Of a DNA stretch of 64,000 nucleotides, positions 1 through 9,294 are shown one piece after another. Every line of letters begins with the position of its first letter. The first letter of the stretch is position 1. The stretch lies in the NCBI GenBank assembly GCA_023433775.1, contig JAEYTY010000063.1, positions 22,423 through 86,422 of the forward strand, read 5' to 3'. The stretch comes from Pseudomonadota bacterium (GTDB lineage Bacteria; Pseudomonadota; Alphaproteobacteria; Rhizobiales; Devosiaceae). The translations under genes and the position numbers were made by a program. The notes beneath the pieces are model-generated. The model saw only the letters and a program-made list of their open reading frames with translations. It made no database searches and was not told where the DNA came from.

Positions 1-2444
1 AAGGCGCCCGCCTTTATCTTCTGGCTCCGATTGCCCGTGGCCGCAAGGGCGAGTTCAAGAAGGAACTGGCCGACCTGATGCGCAAGGGCTTCCAGCGCGT
101 CAAGATCGATGGCGAATATCACGAGATCGAGGATGCCCCTGCCCTCGACAAGAAGTTCAAACACGACATCGAGGTGGTGGTAGATCGCCTCGTCGTCTCG
201 CGTGAAATTTCCGGCCGTCTCGCCGAGAGCTTTGAAACGGCGCTGAAGCTGGCCGATGGCATCGCGCTGGTCGAATTTGCCGACGAGAAGAATGAAGACG
301 GCACGCCGCGCCAGATCACCTTCTCGGAGAAGTTCGCCTGCCCGGTTTCCGGCTTCACAATTGCCGAAATCGAGCCGCGCCTGTTCTCGTTCAACAATCC
401 CTTCGGCGCCTGCCCGGTCTGCGACGGCCTTGGCACGGAACAGAAGATCGATCCTGATCAAGTCGTGCCTGACCACAGCCTGTCGCTGCGCGATGGGGCC
501 ATCCTGCCCTGGAGCAAGACCAGCGCACCCTATTATATCCAGACGCTGCAAGCGGTCGTGAAGCATTTCGGCGCTTCGACAGGCACGGCATGGAGCGAAT
601 TGCCTTTCGAGGTGCAGCACGCGGTGCTCTACGGCACGGACAAGACCCCGATCAATTTTGTCTATGACGATGGCCTGCGCCAGTACAAAACAACCAAGCC
701 CTTCGAGGGTGTGATCGGCAATCTGGAACGCCGCTACCGGGAAACCGAAAGCGCCGGAATGCGCGAGGAAATCGAACGTTTCATGTCGGCCAAGCCCTGT
801 CTTGCCTGTGGCGGCTATCGCCTCAAGCCGGAATCGCTAGCGGTCAAGATCGATGGCCTCCATGTCGGCCAGGTCACGGAAATGTCGATCCGCAAGGCGT
901 CGCAGTGGTTTGTCGAACTCAGCGACAAGCTGACCGCGACCCAGAGCCAGATTGGCGAGCGCATCCTCAAGGAAATCCGCGCGCGGCTGAATTTCCTCAA
1001 TGATGTTGGCCTCGACTACCTCACCATGGCGCGTAATTCCGGCACGCTGTCGGGTGGCGAAAGCCAGCGCATTCGCCTCGCCAGCCAGATCGGCTCGGGG
1101 CTGACCGGCGTGCTTTACGTGCTCGACGAGCCCTCCATTGGCCTGCATCAGCGCGACAATTCCCGCCTGCTCGAAACCCTCCGCCGCCTGCGCGATCTAG
1201 GGAACACCGTCATCGTCGTCGAGCATGACGAGGACGCCATTCTCACCGCCGACCACGTGCTCGATATTGGACCGGGCGCGGGCGTTCATGGCGGTCATAT
1301 CGTGGCTGAAGGCAAGCCGCAGGACATTCTCGACCATCCGGATTCCCTCACCGGCAAATATCTCTCGGGCCGCATGGGCATTCCCGTGCCTGCCGAGCGC
1401 CGCAAGGGTAAGAAGGGCAAGACGCTGTCGATCAAGGGCGCGACGGGCAATAATCTCAAGAATGTATCGGTCGATGTTCCGCTTGGGCTTTTTGTCGCCA
1501 TCACCGGGGTTTCCGGCGGCGGCAAGTCGACGCTGATGATCGACACCATGTATCAGGCCATTGCGCGCCGCCTCAATGGCGCACGCGTGGTCCCTGCCCC
1601 GCATGAAAGCCTCACCGGTCTCGAATTCCTCGACAAGGTCATCGATATCGACCAGTCGCCCATCGGGCGCACCCCGCGCTCCAATCCTGCTACCTATACC
1701 GGCGCTTTCACGCCCCTGCGCGAATGGTTTGCCGGCCTTCCGGAGGCGAAGACCCGCGGCTATGGCCCGGGCCGGTTCAGCCTCAACGTCAAGGGTGGGC
1801 GCTGTGAGAAGTGCCAGGGCGATGGCGTGTTAAAGATCGAAATGCACTTCCTGCCGGACGTTTACGTCACCTGCGACGTCTGCAAGGGCAAGCGTTACAA
1901 CCGCGAGACGCTGGAGGTTCAGTTCAAGGGCAAATCGATCTCCGACATTCTCGATATGACCATCGATGAGGGCGTCGATTTCTTCTCTGCCGTGCCGGTG
2001 ATCCGCGATAAATTCGCGACGCTGCAAAGGGTTGGGCTCGGCTATGTGAAGATCGGCCAGCCGGCCACGACCCTTTCGGGCGGCGAAGCCCAGCGCGTGA
2101 AGCTGTCAAAGGAACTATCCAAGCGCGCCACGGGGCGGACGCTCTATATGCTGGACGAGCCCACGACGGGCCTGCATTTCCATGACGTGGCCAAGCTTCT
2201 CGAGGTTCTGCACGAGCTGGTGGATGGCGGCAATTCGGTGATTGTGATCGAGCACAATCTTGAGGTGATCAAGACCGCTGACTGGATCATCGATCTTGGC
2301 CCCGAAGGGGGGGATGGCGGCGGCGAAATCGTCGCACTTGGGACGCCGGAAGAGGTGGCGGACAATGCCCGCTCGCATACCGGCACCTATCTCAAGGAAA
2401 TCATGCAGCGGCGTCCGCATTTCGCCACCAGGGCCGCCGAATAG
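1..2444 (+). CDS. uvrA: UvrABC system protein A (5'-truncated by window edge)
   Basis: DNA-damage sensor of nucleotide excision repair, an ABC-type ATPase that loads UvrB. The frame is open from base 3 and already reads as UvrA before the first ATG at 78, so roughly 165 N-terminal residues including the first Walker A lie outside the window. Visible parts are zinc-finger cysteine pairs (CPVC near base 410, CLAC near 800, CEKC near 1805, CDVC near 1875), the first signature LSGGESQR with LDEPSIGLH, the second Walker [10 protein letters not shown] near 1510, and the second signature LSGGEAQR with LDEPTTGLH. The C-terminus is intact. A dispersed 17-bp motif starts 18 bp past the stop. Confidence 0.97.
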   Translation, partial: GARLYLLAPIARGRKGEFKKELADLMRKGFQRVKIDGEYHEIEDAPALDKKFKHDIEVVVDRLVVSREISGRLAESFETALKLADGIALVEFADEKNEDGTPRQITFSEKFACPVSGFTIAEIEPRLFSFNNPFGACPVCDGLGTEQKIDPDQVVPDHSLSLRDGAILPWSKTSAPYYIQTLQAVVKHFGASTGTAWSELPFEVQHAVLYGTDKTPINFVYDDGLRQYKTTKPFEGVIGNLERRYRETESAGMREEIERFMSAKPCLACGGYRLKPESLAVKIDGLHVGQVTEMSIRKASQWFVELSDKLTATQSQIGERILKEIRARLNFLNDVGLDYLTMARNSGTLSGGESQRIRLASQIGSGLTGVLYVLDEPSIGLHQRDNSRLLETLRRLRDLGNTVIVVEHDEDAILTADHVLDIGPGAGVHGGHIVAEGKPQDILDHPDSLTGKYLSGRMGIPVPAERRKGKKGKTLSIKGATGNNLKNVSVDVPLGLFVAITGVSGGGKSTLMIDTMYQAIARRLNGARVVPAPHESLTGLEFLDKVIDIDQSPIGRTPRSNPATYTGAFTPLREWFAGLPEAKTRGYGPGRFSLNVKGGRCEKCQGDGVLKIEMHFLPDVYVTCDVCKGKRYNRETLEVQFKGKSISDILDMTIDEGVDFFSAVPVIRDKFATLQRVGLGYVKIGQPATTLSGGEAQRVKLSKELSKRATGRTLYMLDEPTTGLHFHDVAKLLEVLHELVDGGNSVIVIEHNLEVIKTADWIIDLGPEGGDGGGEIVALGTPEEVADNARSHTGTYLKEIMQRRPHFATRAAE

Positions 2445-2462
2445 CACTTCGGCGGCGCTCAG

Positions 2463-2480
2463 CGCTAACAGTCTGCTAGC
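2463..2480. repeat. 18-bp inverted repeat, left copy (17-bp near-palindrome family)
   Basis: Reads CGCTAACAGTCTGCTAGC and is the exact reverse complement of 3264-3281, so the two copies enclose the small-gene segment between uvrA and trmFO. Internally it is a near-palindrome around a central T. Related copies lie at 54567-54583 and 55751-55766. The function is unknown. Confidence 0.8.
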
Positions 2481-2654
2481 CAATAGCGTGGGCGTGTCAT
2501 GCAATGCGTGGCACTAAAGGCGACGGGTTTGTGACGATTTCCTGAAATTGCCATGCACGGAACGCATGATGCTCTTGACGTAAGGGGCATGGCGCACGCG
2601 GGCAAATCACCCCATGTTCGCTGCGTGCTGATACCAGCCGCAAGGAACTCGCCC

Positions 2655-2807
2655 ATGTTTGTACGTGCTGTCTGGCGCCTCAAGCGCCTGGTCGACATCA
2701 AGCAGACGTTGCGGGAAATGGACGTTCCCTCGACGCGAGATGCCGACCTCCTAGGGATTTCCGGTCCGGACTTCTCTAAAATGACCCGGTCGCTTTTCGA
2801 CCGCTGA
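2655..2807 (+). CDS. Small DUF1127-like protein (50 aa)
   Basis: A 50-residue basic protein. The ATG at 2655 is preceded by AAGGA eight bases upstream, and a longer reading from 2553 has no such support. Its middle and end (KQTLRE, DADLLGISGPDFSKM) resemble the DUF1127 gene 200 bp downstream (QQTVRE, LNDLGIARSDISRV), so the two are probably diverged paralogues. DUF1127 proteins are short alphaproteobacterial proteins; some are linked to RNA or phosphate metabolism, but no activity can be read here. It is followed by a strong hairpin. Confidence 0.7.
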   Translation: MFVRAVWRLKRLVDIKQTLREMDVPSTRDADLLGISGPDFSKMTRSLFDR

Positions 2808-2829
2808 ATTTCTTCTCACCCGCTTCTGC

Positions 2830-2859
2830 GTGGCCGCCAGTTCGCCCGCTGGCGGCCAC
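2830..2859 (+). terminator. Strong hairpin after the first DUF1127-like gene
   Basis: Perfect 11-bp stem (GTGGCCGCCAG, 2830-2840, with CTGGCGGCCAC, 2849-2859) and an 8-base loop, starting 23 bp after the stop. There is no T-run, so it may stabilise the 3' end or terminate weakly. Confidence 0.5.
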
Positions 2860-3001
2860 AGCTCTGCCATCAGCCTTAATCAATGACTACCAAAAGCGTC
2901 GTTAGGCTTGCGCAAACTGCATAGCTCAATTGATCAATCTCTATCTGCTCAGCCAACCCTGCCGCCCCTATATTGGCACTGTAGACAACAGGAGACTTCA
3001 A

Positions 3002-3151
3002 ATGGATATCCGTAAAACCTTCAAGAAATGGGCCGCTTATCAGCAGACCGTTCGTGAACTTGCTGCCCTCGACAATCGCCAGCTCAATGATCTCGGCATC
3101 GCACGTTCAGATATTAGCCGTGTTGCTCGCGATCATGCCGGTTCGATCTAA
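3002..3151 (+). CDS. DUF1127 domain-containing protein (49 aa)
   Basis: A 49-residue protein that is nearly all DUF1127 domain: a basic N-terminus (MDIRKTFKKW), then LAALDNRQLNDLGI and ARSDISRVAR. The start at 3002 is chosen because GGAG lies at 2991-2994 and the domain begins there; an upstream in-frame start at 2930 has no ribosome site and adds unrelated sequence. A good intrinsic terminator follows, so it is probably a monocistronic transcript. DUF1127 proteins are common small stress- or nutrient-related proteins in Hyphomicrobiales, and the role here is not deducible. Confidence 0.85.
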   Translation: MDIRKTFKKWAAYQQTVRELAALDNRQLNDLGIARSDISRVARDHAGSI

Positions 3152-3187
3152 GTATAGTTCGAACTACAGCAAAGCGACCATAAACCG

Positions 3188-3224
3188 AACGCTCGCATCT
3201 CTCTGAGAAGCGAGCGTTTTTGTT
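3188..3224 (+). terminator. Rho-independent terminator
   Basis: Nine-bp stem AACGCTCGC (3188-3196) with GCGAGCGTT (3210-3218), a 13-base loop and the T-rich tail TTTTGTTT. It lies 37 bp after the DUF1127 stop. Confidence 0.85.
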
Positions 3225-3263
3225 TGTCTGGCGTGGCAATTTCGGTGCCTATGGAGGCTATTC

Positions 3264-3281
3264 GCTAGCAGACTGTTAGCG
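3264..3281. repeat. 18-bp inverted repeat, right copy
   Basis: Reads GCTAGCAGACTGTTAGCG, the exact reverse complement of 2463-2480. It lies about 70 bp upstream of the trmFO start. Compared with the copy at 54567, positions 2 and 16 of the 17-bp core change together (C/G here, T/A there), which keeps the palindrome. Confidence 0.8.
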
Positions 3282-3349
3282 TTGAGACCCGCGCGCTTGC
3301 GAAAATGACAGACGTTGCGCGAAACCAAGGCGCTTGGTATCTGCCCTGC

Positions 3350-4741
3350 ATGTCAAACAACACAATTCACATCATCGGCGGCGGGCTCGCCGGGTCGGAA
3401 GCTGCATGGCAGGCTGCGGAAGCAGGCGCCAAGGTGGTCGTGCATGAAATGCGCGGCGTCAAAGGCACGGACGCGCACTCGACCGATTCATTTGCCGAAC
3501 TCGTCTGCTCCAACAGTTTCCGTTCTGACGACCATGAGCAGAACGCCGTTGGCCTGCTGCATGAAGAAATGCGGCGCTGCGGTTCGATCATCATGCGCGC
3601 GGCCGATGCGCACAAACTGCCGGCGGGTGGCGCACTGGCGGTGGATCGCCATGGTTTCGCTGCGGCCGTGACCGAGGCGGTCAGCAATCACCCCAATATC
3701 ACCATTGTGCGCGAAGAGGTCGCCGGCTGGCCGCCTGCCGAGTGGCAGCATGTGATCATTGCCAGCGGGCCGCTGACATCGCCGGCGCTGGCGGCGGCGG
3801 TGCTGGAAAAGACGGGTGAGGATTCGCTGGCCTTCTTCGACGCCATTGCGCCCATCGTCCATTATGACAGCATCAATCACGACATTGCCTGGGCACAGTC
3901 GCGCTATGACAAGGCGGGCCCGGGCGGCACGGGGGCTGACTATCTCAACCTGCCGATGGACCGCGACCAGTACTATGCCTTTGTCGAGGCGCTGATTAGC
4001 GCGCCGCTGCATGAGTTCAAGGAATGGGAACATGTTCCCTATTTCGATGGCTGCCTGCCTATCGAGGTGATGGCCGAGCGCGGGCCGGAAACGCTGCGCC
4101 ATGGGCCGATGAAGCCTGTGGGCCTGACCAATCCGCGCAATCCGACCGTAAAGCCCTATGCCATTGTGCAATTGCGCCAGGACAATGCGCTGGGCACGCT
4201 ATGGAACATGGTCGGCTTTCAGACCAAGATGCGTTACGGCATCCAGGCTGAGATTTTCCGCATGATCCCGGGCCTCGAAAGTGCGCAATTTGCTCGGCTG
4301 GGCGGGTTGCACCGCAATACCTTCATCAATTCACCCAAAGTGTTGCAGCCGGACCTTAAACTCAAATCTGATCCACGTATCCGCTTTGCCGGTCAGGTCA
4401 CCGGGGTGGAAGGCTATGTCGAAAGTGCGGCTATCGGCCTGATAACAGGTCGGCTGACCGCCGCAGAGGCGCTGGGTGGAAGCCTCACCCTGCCCCCGCC
4501 GACAACGGCGTTCGGAGCGTTGATTGGCCATATCACGGGCGGCCATATCGAGGCCGAAAGCTATAGCGGCGCGCGGAGCTTTCAGCCGATGAATGTGAAT
4601 TTCGGGCTGTTTCCGCCGGTGGAAATCGTCAAGCCCGAGGGCATCAAACGCTGGAAAGGTCCGGAAAAGACCATAGCCAAGCGCCGGGCCATCACCAGCA
4701 GGGCATTGGACGACCTTGCGAGCTGGGCGGCGACCGCTTAG
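3350..4741 (+). CDS. trmFO: Methylenetetrahydrofolate--tRNA-(uracil-54-C5)-methyltransferase TrmFO
   Basis: Folate- and FAD-dependent enzyme that makes ribothymidine-54 in tRNA. The protein is 463 residues, normal for the family. The N-terminal dinucleotide-binding motif [10 protein letters not shown] is at residues 9-18, and family stretches such as [20 protein letters not shown] and [15 protein letters not shown] follow. The ATG at 3350 is preferred to an in-frame one 45 bases upstream because the FAD fold starts directly after it. No clear Shine-Dalgarno is seen. It converges on the gene at 4754-5599 with a 12-bp gap. Confidence 0.96.
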   Translation: MSNNTIHIIGGGLAGSEAAWQAAEAGAKVVVHEMRGVKGTDAHSTDSFAELVCSNSFRSDDHEQNAVGLLHEEMRRCGSIIMRAADAHKLPAGGALAVDRHGFAAAVTEAVSNHPNITIVREEVAGWPPAEWQHVIIASGPLTSPALAAAVLEKTGEDSLAFFDAIAPIVHYDSINHDIAWAQSRYDKAGPGGTGADYLNLPMDRDQYYAFVEALISAPLHEFKEWEHVPYFDGCLPIEVMAERGPETLRHGPMKPVGLTNPRNPTVKPYAIVQLRQDNALGTLWNMVGFQTKMRYGIQAEIFRMIPGLESAQFARLGGLHRNTFINSPKVLQPDLKLKSDPRIRFAGQVTGVEGYVESAAIGLITGRLTAAEALGGSLTLPPPTTAFGALIGHITGGHIEAESYSGARSFQPMNVNFGLFPPVEIVKPEGIKRWKGPEKTIAKRRAITSRALDDLASWAATA

Positions 4742-4753
4742 GCAAACCGCCTG

Positions 4754-5599
4754 CTAGCGGTTGCGCCACGCCCACCAGACAAGGCGTGTAATCTTGCGCC
4801 AATCGGCATCGTCGGGCGGCGGCACAAAAGGCCCCGTCGTGCTGCTTTTCCAAGCGCTGAGCTGACTTTCGAGCACCGGTAAGGCGGCGAAGGCTGGCCG
4901 GATCGGCGGCGGCAGGCTGGCGATGGCTTTGCGGGCCTGGTCCAGGTGCCCGGCGGCAAGCTCGGCGATCTGGCTGAGCGCGGCGTGGAGGCCTTCGCTG
5001 TCGTGGCCGCGGAAGAGCTCGGTTTCCTGAACACCATTGGCCTGCAAAATCGACCATGGCAGCATGATGCGGCCTTGTGCCGAAACGTGGCCGAAGGCGC
5101 GGAGATGGCCGATCATGGCCTGCGCCACGCCGAGATGGCCCGCTGCATCGCCCTGCTCTACCGGCTGCCCCTGATTGAGGATCATCGCTGCAAGCTGGAA
5201 CAGGGTTGAGGCCGTCTCGCCGGCATAGCCTTCAAAACTTTCGAGATCCGGCATGGGATCGTCATAAAGATCAAAGCGGCGGGCGGCGAGAAGGCGCTGC
5301 AGGGTGCCCGCCGGGATGTTGTAACGGGCAATGGTATCGAGCAGCGCATCGGCCAGCGGGTTCTGGCGCACTTCGCCATGCCCTTCACCGGTGAGGGCAT
5401 CGTTCCACCACTGGAGGCGGATTTCGCCGGGTTGCGGGCCGGAGACGCGTTCACGGATGCTGGCCAGATCGGCGTTGAAGGCCAGGATCGCAGTGACGCG
5501 CGGGCGCGCCTCAGCCGGCAGGACCAGTGTCGCCAGATAGCGGTCGCGATCCGTATTGCGCAGAGCCTCTGCGGCGAAGGCGAAGCTGTCCCCGGGCAT
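4754..5599 (-). CDS. Squalene/phytoene synthase-family protein, NDUFAF6-like
   Basis: A 281-residue protein of the all-helical squalene/phytoene synthase fold. It matches the branch related to mitochondrial NDUFAF6: DRDRYLATLVLPAEARP near the start, then AFNADLASIRERV and GEIRLQWWNDAL. The Asp-rich DDxxD motifs of true prenyl-condensing synthases are not visible (the first is replaced by LASIRERV), so a scaffold or assembly role is more likely than terpenoid synthesis. Its ATG overlaps the stop of the preceding NDUFAF3-like gene (TGATG), which indicates translational coupling. A complex I role is inferred from the mitochondrial relatives. Confidence 0.85.
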   Translation of the reverse strand: MPGDSFAFAAEALRNTDRDRYLATLVLPAEARPRVTAILAFNADLASIRERVSGPQPGEIRLQWWNDALTGEGHGEVRQNPLADALLDTIARYNIPAGTLQRLLAARRFDLYDDPMPDLESFEGYAGETASTLFQLAAMILNQGQPVEQGDAAGHLGVAQAMIGHLRAFGHVSAQGRIMLPWSILQANGVQETELFRGHDSEGLHAALSQIAELAAGHLDQARKAIASLPPPIRPAFAALPVLESQLSAWKSSTTGPFVPPPDDADWRKITRLVWWAWRNR

Positions 5600-6015
5600 C
5601 AGCGGGCGTTCTCTACGGCGATCAATGCGGCGCCGACGGCACGTTGTTCTGCGAGAAGGACATTGTAGGTGCGCACTGCGCCGCCCGTGCCGATGGCTTC
5701 GACGATGACGCGTTTTTCGCGCAGAGAGTCGCGGATGGCCGGGTCGATGGCGCTGATATCACCGCCCAGGCCGATCAGCAGGACATCGAGACTGTCGGCC
5801 TCATCAATGACCTGCTGCAGGCTGGCCAGGGTCAGCTCCTGCGCAGAGGCCAAGGGCCAGGCGTGCATTCCGCTCGGAAGGCAGAGCAGCGAGCCGCGAT
5901 GAGACATTTCGGCAAAGCGAAAACCGCCATTGCCATAGGCGTCTATGCCGACGCGATGGGGAAAATGGCCGGAAAGAAAGCTCTTGGCCGGTTCGCTCGG
6001 CATGTTTTCAACCAT
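5599..6015 (-). CDS. Mth938/DUF498-domain protein, NDUFAF3-like
   Basis: A 138-residue single-domain protein of the Mth938 (DUF498) family, whose mitochondrial member NDUFAF3 helps assemble respiratory complex I. Typical features are the YGNGGFRF start of the domain, LLIGLGGDI in the middle, and AVRTYNVLLAEQRAVGAALIAV at the end. It lies downstream of secDF and is coupled by a one-base overlap to the NDUFAF6-like gene, so two complex I assembly-factor relatives form a pair. No catalytic residues are expected. Confidence 0.88.
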   Translation of the reverse strand: MVENMPSEPAKSFLSGHFPHRVGIDAYGNGGFRFAEMSHRGSLLCLPSGMHAWPLASAQELTLASLQQVIDEADSLDVLLIGLGGDISAIDPAIRDSLREKRVIVEAIGTGGAVRTYNVLLAEQRAVGAALIAVENAR

Positions 6016-6131
6016 TCGTCATTGTCTCGCCGAAAGGTGGGAAGGCAGGACCATCAGACGGTCACTGCCCCACGCTTCCCAATGCAGTCCCGGCCCGGGC
6101 CGGGGTTGCAAACAGGGTCGAGCGCCCTATT

Positions 6132-8687
6132 CTAGACCGAGGCGCCGTCGACCGGCTTGCCCTTCTTGGCTGCCTCCTCTTCCTCAAGCGTTTTCTGCTT
6201 GAGGCCGAAATTGATCAGGATGGGGCCATTGATGATCACCGACGAATACATGCCGACCAGCGAACCAAAGGTCATGGCGATGGTGAAGCTGCGCAGCACT
6301 TCGCCTCCGAAGAAGACCAAGGGGAGCAATGCCAGCAACAGCGTTGCCTGGGTCAGCGAGGTACGAACAATGGTCTGGTTGATCGACAGGTCGATCAGTT
6401 CCGGCAGCGGCATTTTTCGGTATTTCAGCAGATTTTCGCGAATTCGGTCGGACACGACGACCGTTTCGTTGAGCGAGATACCCACCAACGTCAGCACCGC
6501 CGCGATAGAACTGAGATTGAACTCCATTCCCGTCAGCGAGAACAGGCCGATGGTCATAATGATATCGTGCGAGGTGGTGGTGACGGCGGCCAGGGCGAAC
6601 TGCCACTCGAAACGGAACCAGATGTAGATGAGAATACAGACCAGCGCGACGATGACAGCGATTGTGCCTGTGAGGGCCAGTTCGCCCGACACTGTGCCAC
6701 TGACCGCCTCCACACGACGGACTTCGTAATTGTCGGACGCCAGAATTTCGGTGACCTGCTGCACGGCGACCTGGTCTGCCGACTGGCCACCCTCCTGTGC
6801 CTGGACGCGAACCAGCACGTCTTCCGGCGTGCCGAATCCCTGAACCTGGATTTCGCCCAAGTCGAGCCCGCTGAGCAATTCTCGCACGGTGCCGACATCG
6901 GCCGGCCCCCCGGTATGCTGCACTTCGATGGCGGTGCCGCCGACGAAGTCGATGCCGAGATTGAAGCCCTTGGTGAAGGCAGCGCCGACAGACACGAGCG
7001 ACATGATGATCGATAGCGCAATGACATAGCGCGAGATCTTCATGAACGGGATGTTGGTGCCATCCGGAATGAAGCGGAAATGCTGGATTTTCAGCGTCTT
7101 GGGACGAACGCGCCGATACCACAGGTGCACCTGGTAATTGGTGACGGTGTATGACGTGAAGAGCGACGTCAGGATGCCGAGGCCCAAGGTGACGGCGAAG
7201 CCCTGGATCGGGCCCGAGCCCATGAAATAGAGCACCACGGCCGCGACGAGCTGGGTCAGGTGCGAGTCGATAATGGTGCCCCAGGCGCGCTCGAAGCCGG
7301 CATTGATCGCCTGAATCGGCGATTTTCCGGAGCGCTGCTCCTCGCGCATTCGCTCATAGATCAGCACGTTGGCGTCCACCGCCATGCCGATGGTCAGCAC
7401 GATGCCGGCGATGCCGGGGAGCGTCAGCGTGGCGCCGAGCGTCGAGAGCGCGGCGAAGATCAGGACAATGTTGAGAATGAGCGAAATATTGGCAAACACG
7501 CCCCAGAGACCATAGGCGAGGACCATGAAGCCCAGCACCAGCACCGAGGCCACAACACCGGCGGTGAAGCCGGCCTGGATGGAGTCGGCACCCAGGCTCG
7601 CGTCCACTGTGCGCTCTTCGATCACGTCGAGGCTGGCCGGCAGCGCGCCGGCGCGGAGCAGCACGGCGAGATCGTTTGCCGAAGCGGTGGTGAAACTGCC
7701 GCTGATCTGCCCGGAGCCGCCGGTGATCGGCTGCTGGATGACCGGCGCAGTGATGACGGTGTTGTCGAGCACAATGGCGAAGCGCTGGCCGACATTGCGC
7801 GAGGTGATTTCGCCAAAGGTGATGGCGCCGCGGGTGTCGAACTTGAAGCTGACAACAGGAATGCCCTGCTGCTGGTCATAGGCGGGCTGGGCATCGACGA
7901 GAGATTCGCCGCCGAGCGCGACATCCTCATACAGAAGTTCGCGGGTGCCGTCCTGGCTGGGCAGGATGAAGGTGCCGGCAGGCAGGCCCTGAGCCTCGGC
8001 CTGATCGGCGGTGAGACCGGGATAGACCATGTGGAAGGTCAGCCGCGCGGTTTGGGAAATGATGTTTTTGAGGCGCTCACTGTCGCCGAAGCCGGGCACC
8101 TGCACCATGACGCGGGTATCGCCCTGGCGCTGAATGGTGGGCTCGGTGGTGCCGAGTTCGTCAATACGGGAGCGGATGACTTCGATGGACTGGGCGACCA
8201 GCGAGCTCATGCGCTGGTTGATGCCATCGGGGGTAAGCGTGATCGTCAGCTTGCCATCGGGGCGTTCGCCGAACGAGAGCTCCTCGACGCCGGCGCCGGA
8301 GAACATGAAATCGCTGAGCGTATTCTGGAGGCCGCGAATGGCGGTGTCGGCCTGCGCCTTCTGCGCCGGATCGGTCAGCTCGATGATGATGGTATTGGAG
8401 GGCACATCGGTGGTGATGATGTTGCCAATGCCGTTCTGATTGGCCAGCACATTGCGCGCGTCGCGGCGGACATCACTCAGCCGCTGGGTCACGATACCCT
8501 CGCGGTTGACCTCCAGCAGCAGATGCGAGCCGCCCTGCAAATCGAGACCAAGGACGAGACCAGGCTGCGGCAGCCATCCCGGAAGAGCTTCCTGCACGGA
8601 CTTGGGCAGGAAGTTCGGCGCGGCAAGCAGGATACCCGCGATTGTCACAAACAGGATGATGAATACGCGGAACGGCGACTGGTTCAT
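6132..8687 (-). CDS. secDF: Protein translocase SecDF (fused SecD and SecF)
   Basis: Inner-membrane RND-family subunit that uses the proton gradient to help SecYEG-SecA export proteins. The 851 residues fuse SecD (about 1-530) and SecF (about 550-851). The first membrane helix is at residues 8-25, followed by GLDLQGGSHLLLEV, the large periplasmic domain, then a five-helix cluster that includes IGMAVDANVLIYERMREE. The SecF half starts with a helix and GIDFVGGTAIEV. AGGA precedes the ATG. It lies just downstream of yajC, with a hairpin between them. Confidence 0.97.
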   Translation of the reverse strand: MNQSPFRVFIILFVTIAGILLAAPNFLPKSVQEALPGWLPQPGLVLGLDLQGGSHLLLEVNREGIVTQRLSDVRRDARNVLANQNGIGNIITTDVPSNTIIIELTDPAQKAQADTAIRGLQNTLSDFMFSGAGVEELSFGERPDGKLTITLTPDGINQRMSSLVAQSIEVIRSRIDELGTTEPTIQRQGDTRVMVQVPGFGDSERLKNIISQTARLTFHMVYPGLTADQAEAQGLPAGTFILPSQDGTRELLYEDVALGGESLVDAQPAYDQQQGIPVVSFKFDTRGAITFGEITSRNVGQRFAIVLDNTVITAPVIQQPITGGSGQISGSFTTASANDLAVLLRAGALPASLDVIEERTVDASLGADSIQAGFTAGVVASVLVLGFMVLAYGLWGVFANISLILNIVLIFAALSTLGATLTLPGIAGIVLTIGMAVDANVLIYERMREEQRSGKSPIQAINAGFERAWGTIIDSHLTQLVAAVVLYFMGSGPIQGFAVTLGLGILTSLFTSYTVTNYQVHLWYRRVRPKTLKIQHFRFIPDGTNIPFMKISRYVIALSIIMSLVSVGAAFTKGFNLGIDFVGGTAIEVQHTGGPADVGTVRELLSGLDLGEIQVQGFGTPEDVLVRVQAQEGGQSADQVAVQQVTEILASDNYEVRRVEAVSGTVSGELALTGTIAVIVALVCILIYIWFRFEWQFALAAVTTTSHDIIMTIGLFSLTGMEFNLSSIAAVLTLVGISLNETVVVSDRIRENLLKYRKMPLPELIDLSINQTIVRTSLTQATLLLALLPLVFFGGEVLRSFTIAMTFGSLVGMYSSVIINGPILINFGLKQKTLEEEEAAKKGKPVDGASV

Positions 8688-8710
8688 GAAAGACGTCCTA
8701 AAAGGCAGAA

Positions 8711-8735
8711 AGCCGGAGCCTTTCGGGCTCCGGCT
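8711..8735 (-). terminator. Hairpin between yajC and secDF
   Basis: Ten-bp stem (AGCCGGAGCC, 8711-8720, with GGCTCCGGCT, 8726-8735) and a 5-base loop. Read on the minus strand it is followed by TTCTGCCTTTT. It may attenuate transcription from yajC into secDF. Confidence 0.6.
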
Positions 8736-8746
8736 GGTTTGTCAGC

Positions 8747-9094
8747 TCAGGCTGACTTGTTGTCGTTTACGGGTTCGGACTTGGAGCGCACATCGGCCAC
8801 CATGCCGCGCACAACCTTGACCTTCACGCCCGTTGCAACTTCGACTTCGAGGTCTTCGCCTTCTGCCGCCTTGGTCACCTTGCCGACAATGCCGCCGGTG
8901 GTCACGACAGTGTCGCCACGACGGATTGCAGCCAGCATGGCCTGCTGAGCCTTGAGGCGCTTCTGCTGCGGACGGAAGATCAGCAGCCAGAAGATCACCA
9001 CAAGCAGAGCAATCGGCATCAGCTGGATGAAAATGTCAGCCATGCCGCCGGGGGCCCCAACTGCGTCCTGAGCATAGGCGGGCGTTACAAACAT
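8747..9094 (-). CDS. yajC: Preprotein translocase subunit YajC
   Basis: Small accessory subunit of the SecDF-YajC complex. The protein is 115 residues with one membrane helix at about 22-41 (IFIQLMPIALLVVIFWLLIF), then FRPQQKRLKAQQ and the conserved GDTVVTTGGIVGKVTK. The start at 9094 has GAGGA upstream on the minus strand; a longer open frame to 9376 adds unrelated sequence and is not used. It is transcribed towards secDF and diverges from the ATPase gene at 9295. Confidence 0.95.
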   Translation of the reverse strand: MFVTPAYAQDAVGAPGGMADIFIQLMPIALLVVIFWLLIFRPQQKRLKAQQAMLAAIRRGDTVVTTGGIVGKVTKAAEGEDLEVEVATGVKVKVVRGMVADVRSKSEPVNDNKSA

Positions 9095-9294
9095 CAGGCG
9101 AATTCCTCTTCGGTTTTTTGATTGTGTTCGTGGAAGGGGTGCGCAGTCGCCCGCAGGCGGTGGACTGGACGCTATGGGGCTTCCATGCACTTGCGCCCCG
9201 GCCAAAATCGCGCGGACTATACCTTTGCCCCCCGGTGATTGCAAAGCCAATCGGGGCGTGCAGATTGACGCGGCGAACAGGAGAGACAGGCACA

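Noticed and set aside
1507..1533. Variant Walker [10 protein letters not shown] in UvrA
   Set aside because: Gly in place of Ser at this position is, as I recall, usual in alphaproteobacterial UvrA.
7260..8948. 562-codon open frame antisense to secDF
   Set aside because: It mirrors a real gene in high-GC DNA; composition is repetitive Gly/Asp/Arg with no family likeness.
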